Below are positions 1 to 5,638 of a stretch of DNA of 5,638 nucleotides, in pieces. Position 1 is the first letter of the stretch, and each line of letters opens with the position of its first letter. Where the stretch lies: NCBI GenBank assembly GCA_030694835.1, contig JAUYUF010000247.1:1-5638 (forward strand). Direction: 5' to 3'. The notes beneath the pieces were generated by a model that saw only the letters and a program-made list of their open reading frames with translations, searched no databases and had not been told where the DNA came from. The translations under genes and the position numbers were made by a program. Source of the DNA: Flavobacteriaceae bacterium. Its GTDB lineage: Bacteria > Bacteroidota > Bacteroidia > Flavobacteriales > Flavobacteriaceae.

Positions 1-407
1 GGAATATTTTCTTCTAAAATATATTCAGGATGAACCCTTGTTACCAAAACATTTTCATAATGAGATCTGTTAAAAACACCAATTTTACCACGTTCTGGCA
101 GTGCAATATAATGACGCCATAAGTAGTCGTGTTTTAATTCATTTTCACTTGGAACTTTAAAACTATGAACTTCTACTCCTGAAACATTTACATCTTTAAA
201 AACTTCTTTAATTAAACTATCTTTTCCAGAGGTATCCATTCCTTGCAAGCAAATTAAAACGGAATATTTAGCTTCTGCATACATGGTATTTTGCAGTTTA
301 CTTATTTCTTTTCTAACTTTTTTAAGCTGTCTACTGGCATCTCCAATAACTTCAATAGTGCTTATTTTCTTAAGATTTATTGGGTTTTTAACTTGATAAT
401 TGTTCAT
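1..407 (-). CDS. PPK2-family polyphosphate kinase (class III-like), N-terminal part
   Basis: This is the first 135 codons of a gene that continues past the left edge, so the C-terminal half is not visible. PPK2 enzymes are cytoplasmic and move phosphate between inorganic polyphosphate and nucleotides. Class III members phosphorylate AMP and ADP using polyphosphate. Visible features are a basic N-terminal helix (about residues 24-45, ending in the family-typical MYAEAKYSVL), the Walker A loop GMDTSGKD (56-63), the family block VPSENELKHDYLWR (85-98), and the Walker B-like FNRSHYENVL (112-121). The FNRSHYE block and the long segment before Walker A fit the class III / PPK2_rel_1 group better than class I. 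The ATG at 405-407 is the natural start and lies 22 bp after the response-regulator stop, so co-transcription is likely. No promoter match was seen in the gap. The family call is firm; substrate preference is inferred. Confidence 0.93.
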   Translation of the reverse strand, partial: MNNYQVKNPINLKKISTIEVIGDASRQLKKVRKEISKLQNTMYAEAKYSVLICLQGMDTSGKDSLIKEVFKDVNVSGVEVHSFKVPSENELKHDYLWRHYIALPERGKIGVFNRSHYENVLVTRVHPEYILEENI

Positions 408-429
408 TTTTTAAATGTTAAAGATTTTC

Positions 430-1593
430 TTATTTACTTGCAAAAAGTTTGACGTCAGCTTCAGATATTTCCTGATTACCAAGTATAATCAATCTCTCAA
501 CTACGTTTCTAAGTTCACGAATATTACCTGTCCAATCATATTCTTGTAATAATTTTATAGCATTTGGTTGAAATTTTTTAATTGCTATACCTTGTTCATC
601 TGCTATTTTTTTAACAAAATATTCTATCAAAAGCGGAATATCATCTCTTCTATCATTTAGTTTTGGGACATCAATAATAATTACAGCTAATCGGTGAAAT
701 AAATCTTCTCTAAATTTTCCTTCAGCTATTTCCTTTTTTAAATCTTTATTGGTTGCTGCAATTACCCTAACATCAACTTTAATATCTTTATCACAACCAA
801 CTCTAGTAATTTTACTCTCTTGTAATGCTCTCAAAACTTTAGCTTGTGCAGACAAACTCATATCTCCAATTTCATCCAAAAAAATAGTACCTCCATTGGC
901 TGCTTCAAACTTTCCTGCTCTATCTTTATTAGCACCAGTAAAAGAACCTTTTACATGTCCAAACAATTCACTTTCAATTAATTCTGAAGGAATAGCAGCG
1001 CAATTAACTTCAATCATTGGATATTTAGCACGCTCACTTTTTTCATGAATCCAGTGTGCTACTAACTCTTTTCCTGTTCCGTTAGAACCAACTATTAAAA
1101 CTCGAGCATCGGTAGGAGCTACTTTTTCGATTAAATTTTTGATGTGTTCAATTGCTTTACTTTCACCAATCATCTCATAATTTTGACTAATTTTTTTCTT
1201 CAGATTCTTATTTTCTATCACTAATTCTTTTCGATCTAAAGCATTGCGAACAGTATTTAACAATCGATTTAAATCTGGCGGTTTTGAAATATAATCAAAA
1301 GCACCTAATCTCATTGTTTGAACTGCAATATCTAAATCTCCATGACCAGAAATCATAACCACTGGGATTTCAGGTTTTACTTTTCTTACTTTTTCTAGCA
1401 CCTCAACTCCATCAACTTTGGGCATCTTTATATCGCACAAAATCAAATCATAATCTATATTCTGAATCATGTCTAAACCTTCCAAACCATCTTCGGCTTC
1501 ATCAACTTCATAGGTTTTATTTTCTTCAGAAATGATTTTTTTTAAAACTCTTCTGATGGATTGTTCGTCTTCTATAATTAATATTTTAGGCAT
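430..1593 (-). CDS. Sigma-54-dependent response regulator (NtrC family) without a DNA-binding domain
   Basis: This is a 387-residue two-component response regulator of the bacterial enhancer-binding protein type, which uses ATP hydrolysis to open sigma-54 promoters. Residues 1-120 are a receiver domain: acidic pair E8/D9, phosphoacceptor D54 in LCDIKMP, S82, and K104 in the SKPP motif. A charged linker (about 121-137) leads to the AAA+ domain: Walker A GSNGTGKE (169-176), sigma-54 contact loop GSFTGA (216-221, usually GAFTGA), Walker B TIFLDEIGD (236-244), sensor I around N282, FREDLFHRL with arginine-finger candidates R295 and R301, and sensor II WTGNIRELRN (354-363). The protein ends only about 24 residues after sensor II, so the usual Fis-type helix-turn-helix is absent. 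The start ATG is preceded by a run of eight A on the coding strand, as is common in Bacteroidota. No cognate histidine kinase lies in the window. PPK2 follows 22 bp downstream. Confidence 0.95.
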   Translation of the reverse strand: MPKILIIEDEQSIRRVLKKIISEENKTYEVDEAEDGLEGLDMIQNIDYDLILCDIKMPKVDGVEVLEKVRKVKPEIPVVMISGHGDLDIAVQTMRLGAFDYISKPPDLNRLLNTVRNALDRKELVIENKNLKKKISQNYEMIGESKAIEHIKNLIEKVAPTDARVLIVGSNGTGKELVAHWIHEKSERAKYPMIEVNCAAIPSELIESELFGHVKGSFTGANKDRAGKFEAANGGTIFLDEIGDMSLSAQAKVLRALQESKITRVGCDKDIKVDVRVIAATNKDLKKEIAEGKFREDLFHRLAVIIIDVPKLNDRRDDIPLLIEYFVKKIADEQGIAIKKFQPNAIKLLQEYDWTGNIRELRNVVERLIILGNQEISEADVKLFASK

Positions 1594-1657
1594 CTTTTTT
1601 TTGTTAAAAATTTAAAATTTATAAAGTTGTAATGTTAAAATGCTATCAAAATTCACA

Positions 1658-1692
1658 ATACCTGATACCAGATACTTGATACCAGTTACTAG
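1658..1692. repeat. Five-unit heptanucleotide tandem repeat (consensus ATACYWG)
   Basis: Five contiguous 7-bp units read ATACCTG, ATACCAG, ATACTTG, ATACCAG and TTACTAG. Each keeps the TAC core and the final G, and the differences fall mainly at positions 5 and 6. The array lies 3 bp beyond the permease stop codon, in the spacer of about 100 bp before the response regulator. No strong hairpin or T-run marks it as a rho-independent terminator. Its function is unknown; it could be a slippage-prone spacer, a dispersed intergenic repeat, or part of the 5' leader of the response-regulator mRNA. Confidence 0.8.
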
Positions 1693-1695
1693 AAA

Positions 1696-3006
1696 TCAAT
1701 ATTTCAACCATTTATATAAATCTTTATAAGTAGGTTTTTTTCCGTACATCAAAATTCCAATTCTATATATTTTTGATGCAAACCATATCATAAAGATAAA
1801 GGTAATTATTAAAATACTCATTGAAATAGTAATTTCCCACCAAGGAACACCAAACGGAATGCGCATTAACATTACTATTGGAGACGTAAATGGGATAAGA
1901 GAAAATGCTACTGAAACTGGGCCATGAGGATCTGTTAATACTGTTGCAAAACCAACATAAATACCCAAAATTAGAGGCATTATAACTGGCATCATAAATT
2001 GTTGTGTATCTGTTTCATTATCAACAGAAGCACCAATCGCAGCATATAATGAACTGTATAAAAGGAATCCTCCGATAAAATAAAATATATACAATAACAA
2101 CATAGTAAATAAAGGTAGTTTCATAAATTCCATAAAAACTAACTGCATTTGATCTGATGATTCTGACATCATGGCAATTTGGTCAGTTGCCATACTTGCT
2201 CTATCAGCAGCTAGATTGATATCAAAAAAAGCAGCTAAAAAGAAAAATATTCCTGCAATTACTGCAATCCAAACAACAAATTGAAGCAATCCTGCTAAGG
2301 CAGTTCCTAAAACTTTTCCCATCATTAACTGAAAAGGTTTTACAGAAGAGATAATTACTTCAACAATTCTACTTGTTTTTTCTTCAATAACACTTCTCAT
2401 AACCATTGTTCCATAAATGATAATGAATAACATGATAAAATATCCTGCAATTGAGCCAACAGCAGCTTTCATCTCATTGACAAATTTGGAGCGAGCTTCT
2501 CCGGTAAAATTGCTCAACTTAAGATCAACTTTAAATTTAGATTGTTCTATTTGAATTGGAGCAATTCCCATCTCTTTCAATTTAATAATCGCCAAACGAT
2601 TTTCTACTCTACGCTCTATATTTCTAACAATTGAACTATTTGGTGATTCGTTGGAAAAGAATTGTAATTGCTGCGCAATTTGATTTAAACTATCTTTTTT
2701 AGGAATGAATAACAAACCATATACATTTCCTTTTTCTGCTTCAACTTTAGCAGAATCAATATTAAAACCGCTAAAATCAATAAAAGTCACTTCTTCACTA
2801 GGTTCAAAATCTACAGATGAAAACAACTTTGATTCATCTACATATGCCACAACTTTAGCCTTATCATTATTCATTTTTCCTAAAAAAACAATCAATGCTG
2901 TAAATCCTATTATCAGTAACGGACTTAAAAAAGTCATGATAATAAATGTCTTGTTTCTAACTTTTGCTAAAAACTCTCTTTGGATAATTAAAACTAACTT
3001 ATTCAT
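1696..3006 (-). CDS. ABC-2/NatB-type ABC transporter permease
   Basis: This is a 436-residue inner-membrane protein and the partner of the ATPase encoded just upstream; it resembles the NatB sodium-export permease and the ABC2_membrane_3 family. One N-terminal membrane helix (about 20-43) is followed by a soluble domain of about 140 residues, expected outside the cytoplasm. A membrane core follows, with hydrophobic segments near 186-206, 235-260, 298-321, 336-357, 363-380 and 389-410. The conserved segment EEKTSRIVEVIISSVKP (208-224), between the second and third helices, is typical of NatB-like permeases. I chose the ATG at 3004-3006, which overlaps the ATPase stop by 8 nt and begins MNKLVLIIQREF. 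The reading frame stays open for 15 more codons upstream, but that stretch overlaps the ATPase and looks unlike a family N-terminus. The overlap suggests translational coupling. The substrate cannot be read from the sequence; sodium export is only one possibility. Confidence 0.93.
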   Translation of the reverse strand: MNKLVLIIQREFLAKVRNKTFIIMTFLSPLLIIGFTALIVFLGKMNNDKAKVVAYVDESKLFSSVDFEPSEEVTFIDFSGFNIDSAKVEAEKGNVYGLLFIPKKDSLNQIAQQLQFFSNESPNSSIVRNIERRVENRLAIIKLKEMGIAPIQIEQSKFKVDLKLSNFTGEARSKFVNEMKAAVGSIAGYFIMLFIIIYGTMVMRSVIEEKTSRIVEVIISSVKPFQLMMGKVLGTALAGLLQFVVWIAVIAGIFFFLAAFFDINLAADRASMATDQIAMMSESSDQMQLVFMEFMKLPLFTMLLLYIFYFIGGFLLYSSLYAAIGASVDNETDTQQFMMPVIMPLILGIYVGFATVLTDPHGPVSVAFSLIPFTSPIVMLMRIPFGVPWWEITISMSILIITFIFMIWFASKIYRIGILMYGKKPTYKDLYKWLKY

Positions 3007-3928
3007 TTTCTTGAACTGCTTTAATAAATATTTCATTGACTGTTGGAACAACTTCTACAAAATGATTGACTGTTGCTTTTTGAGTTAACAGTGTAATTAG
3101 TTCATTTTGTGAAATATTTTCAGGTAACTTAATGGTCATTTTTAAATCGTTATTTAACGATTTAAATTGAGAATAATTCACGTCAAACTGAGCTGATAAT
3201 TGCTTAAAAATTGCTTCATTATGATCAGTTTGTAATCCAACTTCAAATAAATTAGATTTATATTTTTTCTTTATTTCGTTAATATTTCCTTCTAAAATCA
3301 GATTAGATTTGTTAATTAGTGCAATATAATCGCATAATTCTTCAACAGATTCCATTCGATGTGTTGAAAATATAATAGTCGTTCCTTGATCTCTTAAATT
3401 TAAAATCTCATCTTTAATAATGTTGGCATTAATGGGATCAAAACCACTAAAAGGTTCATCTAGTATTAGTAATTTTGGTTGATGTAAAATGGTAACAATG
3501 AATTGTAGTTTTTGCGCCATTCCTTTAGAAAGCTCTTCCACTTTTTTATTCCACCAACTCTCAATTTCAAATTTTTCCATCCAAAATTTCAAATGTTTTA
3601 AGGCTTCTTGCTTAGACAGACCTTTTAATTGAGCTAAATACAAAGCTTGTTCACCAATTTTCATCGATTTATATAAACCCCGTTCCTCTGGCAAATATCC
3701 TAACTGAGATACATCATTTGGATGTAACTTTTTTCCATCAAAATAAATTTCACCAGTATCTGGCAAAGTAATTTGATTGATAATACGAATGAGTGTAGTT
3801 TTTCCTGCACCATTTGGACCTAATAAACCAAATATGGTTCCTTTCTCAACTTTTAACGATACATTATTGAGTGCCTTAAAGTTACCAAAAGATTTATCAA
3901 CATTATTTACTGATAAAATAGAATTCAT
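2999..3928 (-). CDS. ABC transporter ATP-binding protein (NatA-like, with C-terminal DUF4162-like domain)
   Basis: This 309-residue cytoplasmic ATPase powers the permease encoded directly downstream. All nucleotide-binding motifs are present: Walker A GPNGAGKT (37-44), a Q-loop region GYLPEERGLY (77-86), signature LSKGMAQ (133-139), Walker B LLILDEPF (153-160), D-loop SGFDP (161-165) and the H-loop histidine H190. The Q-loop carries glutamate (E81 or E82) where many ABC proteins have glutamine; I recall this EERGLY form as usual in this NatA-like subgroup. Residues from about 225 to 309 form the accessory domain seen in long NatA-like ATPases (DUF4162-like). The ATG at 3926-3928 gives a standard N-terminus. 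The gene is first in the minus-strand operon and is divergent from the MarR gene across 127 bp. The substrate is unknown. Confidence 0.95.
   Translation of the reverse strand: MNSILSVNNVDKSFGNFKALNNVSLKVEKGTIFGLLGPNGAGKTTLIRIINQITLPDTGEIYFDGKKLHPNDVSQLGYLPEERGLYKSMKIGEQALYLAQLKGLSKQEALKHLKFWMEKFEIESWWNKKVEELSKGMAQKLQFIVTILHQPKLLILDEPFSGFDPINANIIKDEILNLRDQGTTIIFSTHRMESVEELCDYIALINKSNLILEGNINEIKKKYKSNLFEVGLQTDHNEAIFKQLSAQFDVNYSQFKSLNNDLKMTIKLPENISQNELITLLTQKATVNHFVEVVPTVNEIFIKAVQENE
3141..3166. repeat. Perfect 12-bp inverted repeat with 2-nt loop inside the ATPase gene
   Basis: The arms TTTAAATCGTTA (3141-3152) and TAACGATTTAAA (3155-3166) are perfect reverse complements separated by TT. The element lies in codons about 255-263 of the ABC ATPase, in the variable C-terminal domain, about 140 nt before its stop codon. 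In RNA it could form a tight but AU-rich hairpin. There is no U-tract following it in either direction that would make a convincing terminator. It may be chance in AT-rich DNA, or an RNA-processing or translation-tuning element. Confidence 0.6.
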
Positions 3929-3977
3929 TTAGCTGTTTTTTTATTAATACTTTAAAATTATAGTCGTAAATTAAGGT

Positions 3978-3985
3978 CAAAAATA
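3978..3985 (-). promoter_or_regulatory. Candidate -7 promoter box for the ABC transporter operon
   Basis: On the minus strand this reads TATTTTTG, a full match to the Bacteroidota -7 consensus TAnnTTTG. Transcription would begin around 3970-3974, giving a leader of about 45 nt before the ATPase ATG. No clear TTG -33 element lies at the expected distance; only AT-rich sequence is there. In DNA this AT-rich a single 8-mer match is weak evidence, but it is the only such match I found upstream of the gene. Confidence 0.45.
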
Positions 3986-4018
3986 AGGATTTAATATTAA
4001 TGTTAAATTTAATTATTT

Positions 4019-4036
4019 TATTATGCATGCATAATA
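4019..4036. promoter_or_regulatory. Perfect 18-bp palindrome, candidate MarR operator
   Basis: The sequence TATTATGCATGCATAATA is identical to its reverse complement and is centred about 29 bp upstream of the MarR ATG. MarR proteins bind as dimers to palindromes of about this length, often next to their own gene. Here it covers the expected -33 region of the MarR promoter, so a bound repressor would block RNA polymerase. It also lies about 35-60 bp upstream of the candidate ABC operon start, so it could influence both directions. Binding by this MarR protein is inferred. Confidence 0.65.
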
Positions 4037-4044
4037 TATTTTTC

Positions 4045-4052
4045 TATATTTG
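4045..4052 (+). promoter_or_regulatory. -7 promoter box for the MarR-fadN operon
   Basis: TATATTTG is a full match to the Bacteroidota -7 consensus TAnnTTTG. It ends only 3 nt before the MarR ATG at 4056-4058, so transcription is expected to start at or within a few bases of that codon, giving a leaderless or nearly leaderless mRNA. A -33 element would fall inside the palindrome at 4019-4036, where no clear TTG is seen. Confidence 0.6.
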
Positions 4053-4055
4053 TGT

Positions 4056-4505
4056 ATGCAAAAAAAAGAAATTACAATTGATCATGCACTAAGAGCCACT
4101 TGGCAAGCTGTTGCAAAAATGTATAATGAGCAAGCAGCTAAGCATGATAGCACTATGGCAACTGCGTTTGTTTTATTGAGTATTGATTACGAAAATGGAA
4201 CTCCATCTACTTCTTTAGGGCCTTTAATGGGCATGGAAGCGACTAGTTTATCACGTATTTTGAAAAGTATGGAAGAAAAAGGAGTCATTTATCGAGAAGC
4301 AAATCCAAATGATAAAAGAGGTGTATTAATAAAATTAACAGATTTTGGAAAGGAAAAAAGAGATGTATCTAAATTGACTGTAAAAAAATTTAATGAAGTC
4401 ATAAGACAAAATATATCTGAAGAAAAAATTAATCACTTTTTTGAGGTGATTGATGTTATTTTAAATCAAATAGAGAAAAAACAAATTTTTAATAATAGTA
4501 AATAA
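4056..4505 (+). CDS. MarR-family transcriptional regulator
   Basis: This is a 149-residue winged-helix regulator of usual MarR length. Helical dimerisation segments sit at both ends (about 8-30 and 105-142). The DNA-binding core is central: residues 52-76 form the helix-turn-helix, with recognition helix around ATSLSRILKSMEE (62-74), followed by the wing with the typical D-K-R (86-88) and IKLTDFGKEKR. I use the ATG at 4056. An in-frame TTG two codons earlier is part of the likely -7 promoter element, so it is improbable as a start. The gene is 17 bp upstream of a fadN-like beta-oxidation gene on the same strand, so it probably controls that operon in response to a fatty-acid or acyl-CoA type ligand. 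This is inferred from context, as no ligand site can be read. The palindrome just upstream suggests self-regulation. Confidence 0.93.
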   Translation: MQKKEITIDHALRATWQAVAKMYNEQAAKHDSTMATAFVLLSIDYENGTPSTSLGPLMGMEATSLSRILKSMEEKGVIYREANPNDKRGVLIKLTDFGKEKRDVSKLTVKKFNEVIRQNISEEKINHFFEVIDVILNQIEKKQIFNNSK

Positions 4506-4522
4506 ATACAACAATACTAATA

Positions 4523-5638
4523 ATGGAAAAAAGGAGAATTAAAAAAGTAGCGATAATTGGATCCGGAATTATGGGTTCTGGAATTGCTTGTCACTTTGCC
4601 AATATTGGTGTAGAAGTTTTGCTTTTAGATATCGTTCCAAGAGAATTGAATGATGTAGAAAAAGCTAAAGGTCTAACATTAGAAAGCAAAGCAGTTAGAA
4701 ACAGATTGGTTAACGAAAGTTTAACTACTTCGTTAAAATCTAAACCTTCACCAATTTATGATCAAAAATTTGCATCTCGAATCTCTACTGGAAACATTGA
4801 TGATGATTTGTCAAAAATAAAAGATGTTGATTGGATTATTGAAGTTGTTGTAGAACGATTAGATATTAAAAAACAAGTTTTTGAAAACATTGAAAAATAT
4901 CGTAAATCTGGAACATTAATCACTTCTAACACTTCTGGAATTCCAATCCAATTTATGAATGAAGGACGAAGTGAAGATTTTCAGAAACATTTTGCCGTAA
5001 CACACTTTTTCAATCCACCAAGATATTTAAAATTATTCGAAGTTGTTCCTGGTCCTAATTGCAAACCAGAAGTAACTGATTTCTTAATGATGTATGGTGA
5101 AAAGTTCTTGGGAAAAACTTCGGTTTTAGCAAAAGATACACCGGCATTTATCGGTAATAGAATCGGTATTTTCGGAATTATGAGTCTTTTCCATATCGTA
5201 AAAGAGCTGGGATTAACAGTTGAAGAAGTTGATAAATTAACAGGTCCAGTAATTGGAAGACCAAAATCAGCCACTTTCCGTACAGTTGATGTTGTTGGTT
5301 TAGATACTTTGGTGCATACTTCTAATGGTGTTTATAACAATGCTAAGGATGACGAAATGCACGACTCCTTTAAGATTCCTGATTTTGTTCAAACTATGAT
5401 GGACAATAAATGGTTAGGAAGCAAAACGGGACAAGGATTTTTCAAAAAAGAAAAAGGAAGTAGAGATATTTTTGTACTAGATTTAAACACATTAGAATAT
5501 CGTGCTTCAAAAAAAGTAAGTTTTGCAACTTTAGAAATGACCAAATCTATTGATAAAGTAATAGATCGTTTTAAAGTATTAGTAAAAGGAAAAGATAAAG
5601 CTGGTGATTTTTATCGCAAGACTTTATCATCAATGTTC
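4523..5638 (+). CDS. fadN: FadN-type 3-hydroxyacyl-CoA dehydrogenase (probably fused to enoyl-CoA hydratase), N-terminal part
   Basis: This is the first 372 codons of a gene that continues past the right edge. The enzyme oxidises L-3-hydroxyacyl-CoA to 3-ketoacyl-CoA with NAD+ in fatty-acid beta-oxidation. The Rossmann loop is GSGIMG (13-18). Other family motifs are EVVVERLDIK (107-116), SNTSGI (135-140), catalytic-type H161 in HFFNPPRY, E173 in LFEVVPG, and N212 in PAFIGNRI, followed by the C-terminal dehydrogenase segment GPVIGRPKSATFRTVDVVGLD split over 241-261. Starting directly with the Rossmann fold, without a preceding hydratase domain, matches Bacillus FadN (dehydrogenase first, hydratase second, about 790 residues) and not E. 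coli FadB, which has the reverse order. The hydratase part is not visible and is inferred. The ATG at 4523 is 17 bp after the MarR stop, so the two genes are likely co-transcribed. A thiolase and an acyl-CoA dehydrogenase are plausible next genes. Confidence 0.93.
   Translation, partial: MEKRRIKKVAIIGSGIMGSGIACHFANIGVEVLLLDIVPRELNDVEKAKGLTLESKAVRNRLVNESLTTSLKSKPSPIYDQKFASRISTGNIDDDLSKIKDVDWIIEVVVERLDIKKQVFENIEKYRKSGTLITSNTSGIPIQFMNEGRSEDFQKHFAVTHFFNPPRYLKLFEVVPGPNCKPEVTDFLMMYGEKFLGKTSVLAKDTPAFIGNRIGIFGIMSLFHIVKELGLTVEEVDKLTGPVIGRPKSATFRTVDVVGLDTLVHTSNGVYNNAKDDEMHDSFKIPDFVQTMMDNKWLGSKTGQGFFKKEKGSRDIFVLDLNTLEYRASKKVSFATLEMTKSIDKVIDRFKVLVKGKDKAGDFYRKTLSSMF

Noticed and set aside
749..1048. Open frame of 99 codons on the plus strand
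   Set aside because: It lies wholly inside the response-regulator gene, opposite conserved AAA+ motifs, and its translation resembles no protein family I know.
1594..1657. Promoter for the response regulator
   Set aside because: No match to the minus-strand form of TAnnTTTG was found; only AT-rich sequence and an A-run before the start codon, so read-through from the ABC genes remains possible.
3007..3051. Longer permease start giving 15 extra residues
   Set aside because: The extra stretch overlaps the ATPase C-terminus and is unlike the usual family N-terminus; the ATG at 3004-3006 overlapping the ATPase stop is a classic coupled start.
2705..3088. Open frame of 127 codons on the plus strand
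   Set aside because: It is antisense to the permease start and ATPase end, both well supported, and its translation has no recognisable domain.
4101..4115. Sigma-54-like -24/-12 motif (TGGCA then TTGCA)
   Set aside because: The GG-to-GC spacing is one base too short and the site lies inside the marR coding region; no correctly spaced TGGCAC-N5-TTGC was found in the gaps between genes.
4710..4736. Inverted repeat TTAACGAA / TTCGTTAA with 11-nt loop
   Set aside because: The arms are only 8 bp in AT-rich coding sequence, the loop is long and there is no T-tract; it fits chance.
4981..5274. Open frame of 97 codons on the minus strand
   Set aside because: It is antisense to the catalytic region of the FadN-type dehydrogenase, whose motifs are clear.

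Overview
The window is AT-rich DNA that looks like a member of the Bacteroidota, most likely Flavobacteriia. Three things point that way: gene starts are preceded by A-rich stretches rather than Shine-Dalgarno sequences, two putative promoters match the Bacteroidota -7 consensus TAnnTTTG, and the encoded proteins read like flavobacterial ones. Nearly all of it is coding. No gene-free stretch exceeds about 130 bp, and I see no RNA genes, insertion sequences, CRISPR array or phage genes.

Minus-strand block (1-3928, transcribed right to left): an ABC transporter ATPase (2999-3928) overlaps its membrane partner, a NatB/ABC-2 type permease (1696-3006), by 8 nt. After a spacer of about 100 bp that holds a 35-bp heptanucleotide tandem repeat comes an NtrC-family response regulator (430-1593), which has receiver and AAA+ domains but no DNA-binding domain. 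It is followed after 22 bp by a class III-like PPK2 polyphosphate kinase whose C-terminal part lies outside the window (1-407). The two gene pairs could be one operon or two; I found no clear promoter or terminator in the spacer.

Divergent control region (3929-4055): this holds a candidate -7 box for the ABC operon, a perfect 18-bp palindrome, and a candidate -7 box that places the start of the MarR mRNA at or next to its ATG.

Plus-strand block (4056-5638): a MarR-family regulator is followed after 17 bp by the N-terminal 372 residues of a FadN-type 3-hydroxyacyl-CoA dehydrogenase, a fatty acid beta-oxidation enzyme, which runs off the right edge. The layout suggests a self-regulated MarR switch for fatty-acid degradation, and the palindrome is the obvious candidate operator. 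Its position also makes regulation of the divergent ABC exporter possible.

This looks like ordinary core-genome content and I do not see a new multi-gene system. The points most worth following up are the shared palindrome with the apparently leaderless MarR transcript, the response regulator without a DNA-binding domain, and the heptad repeat.
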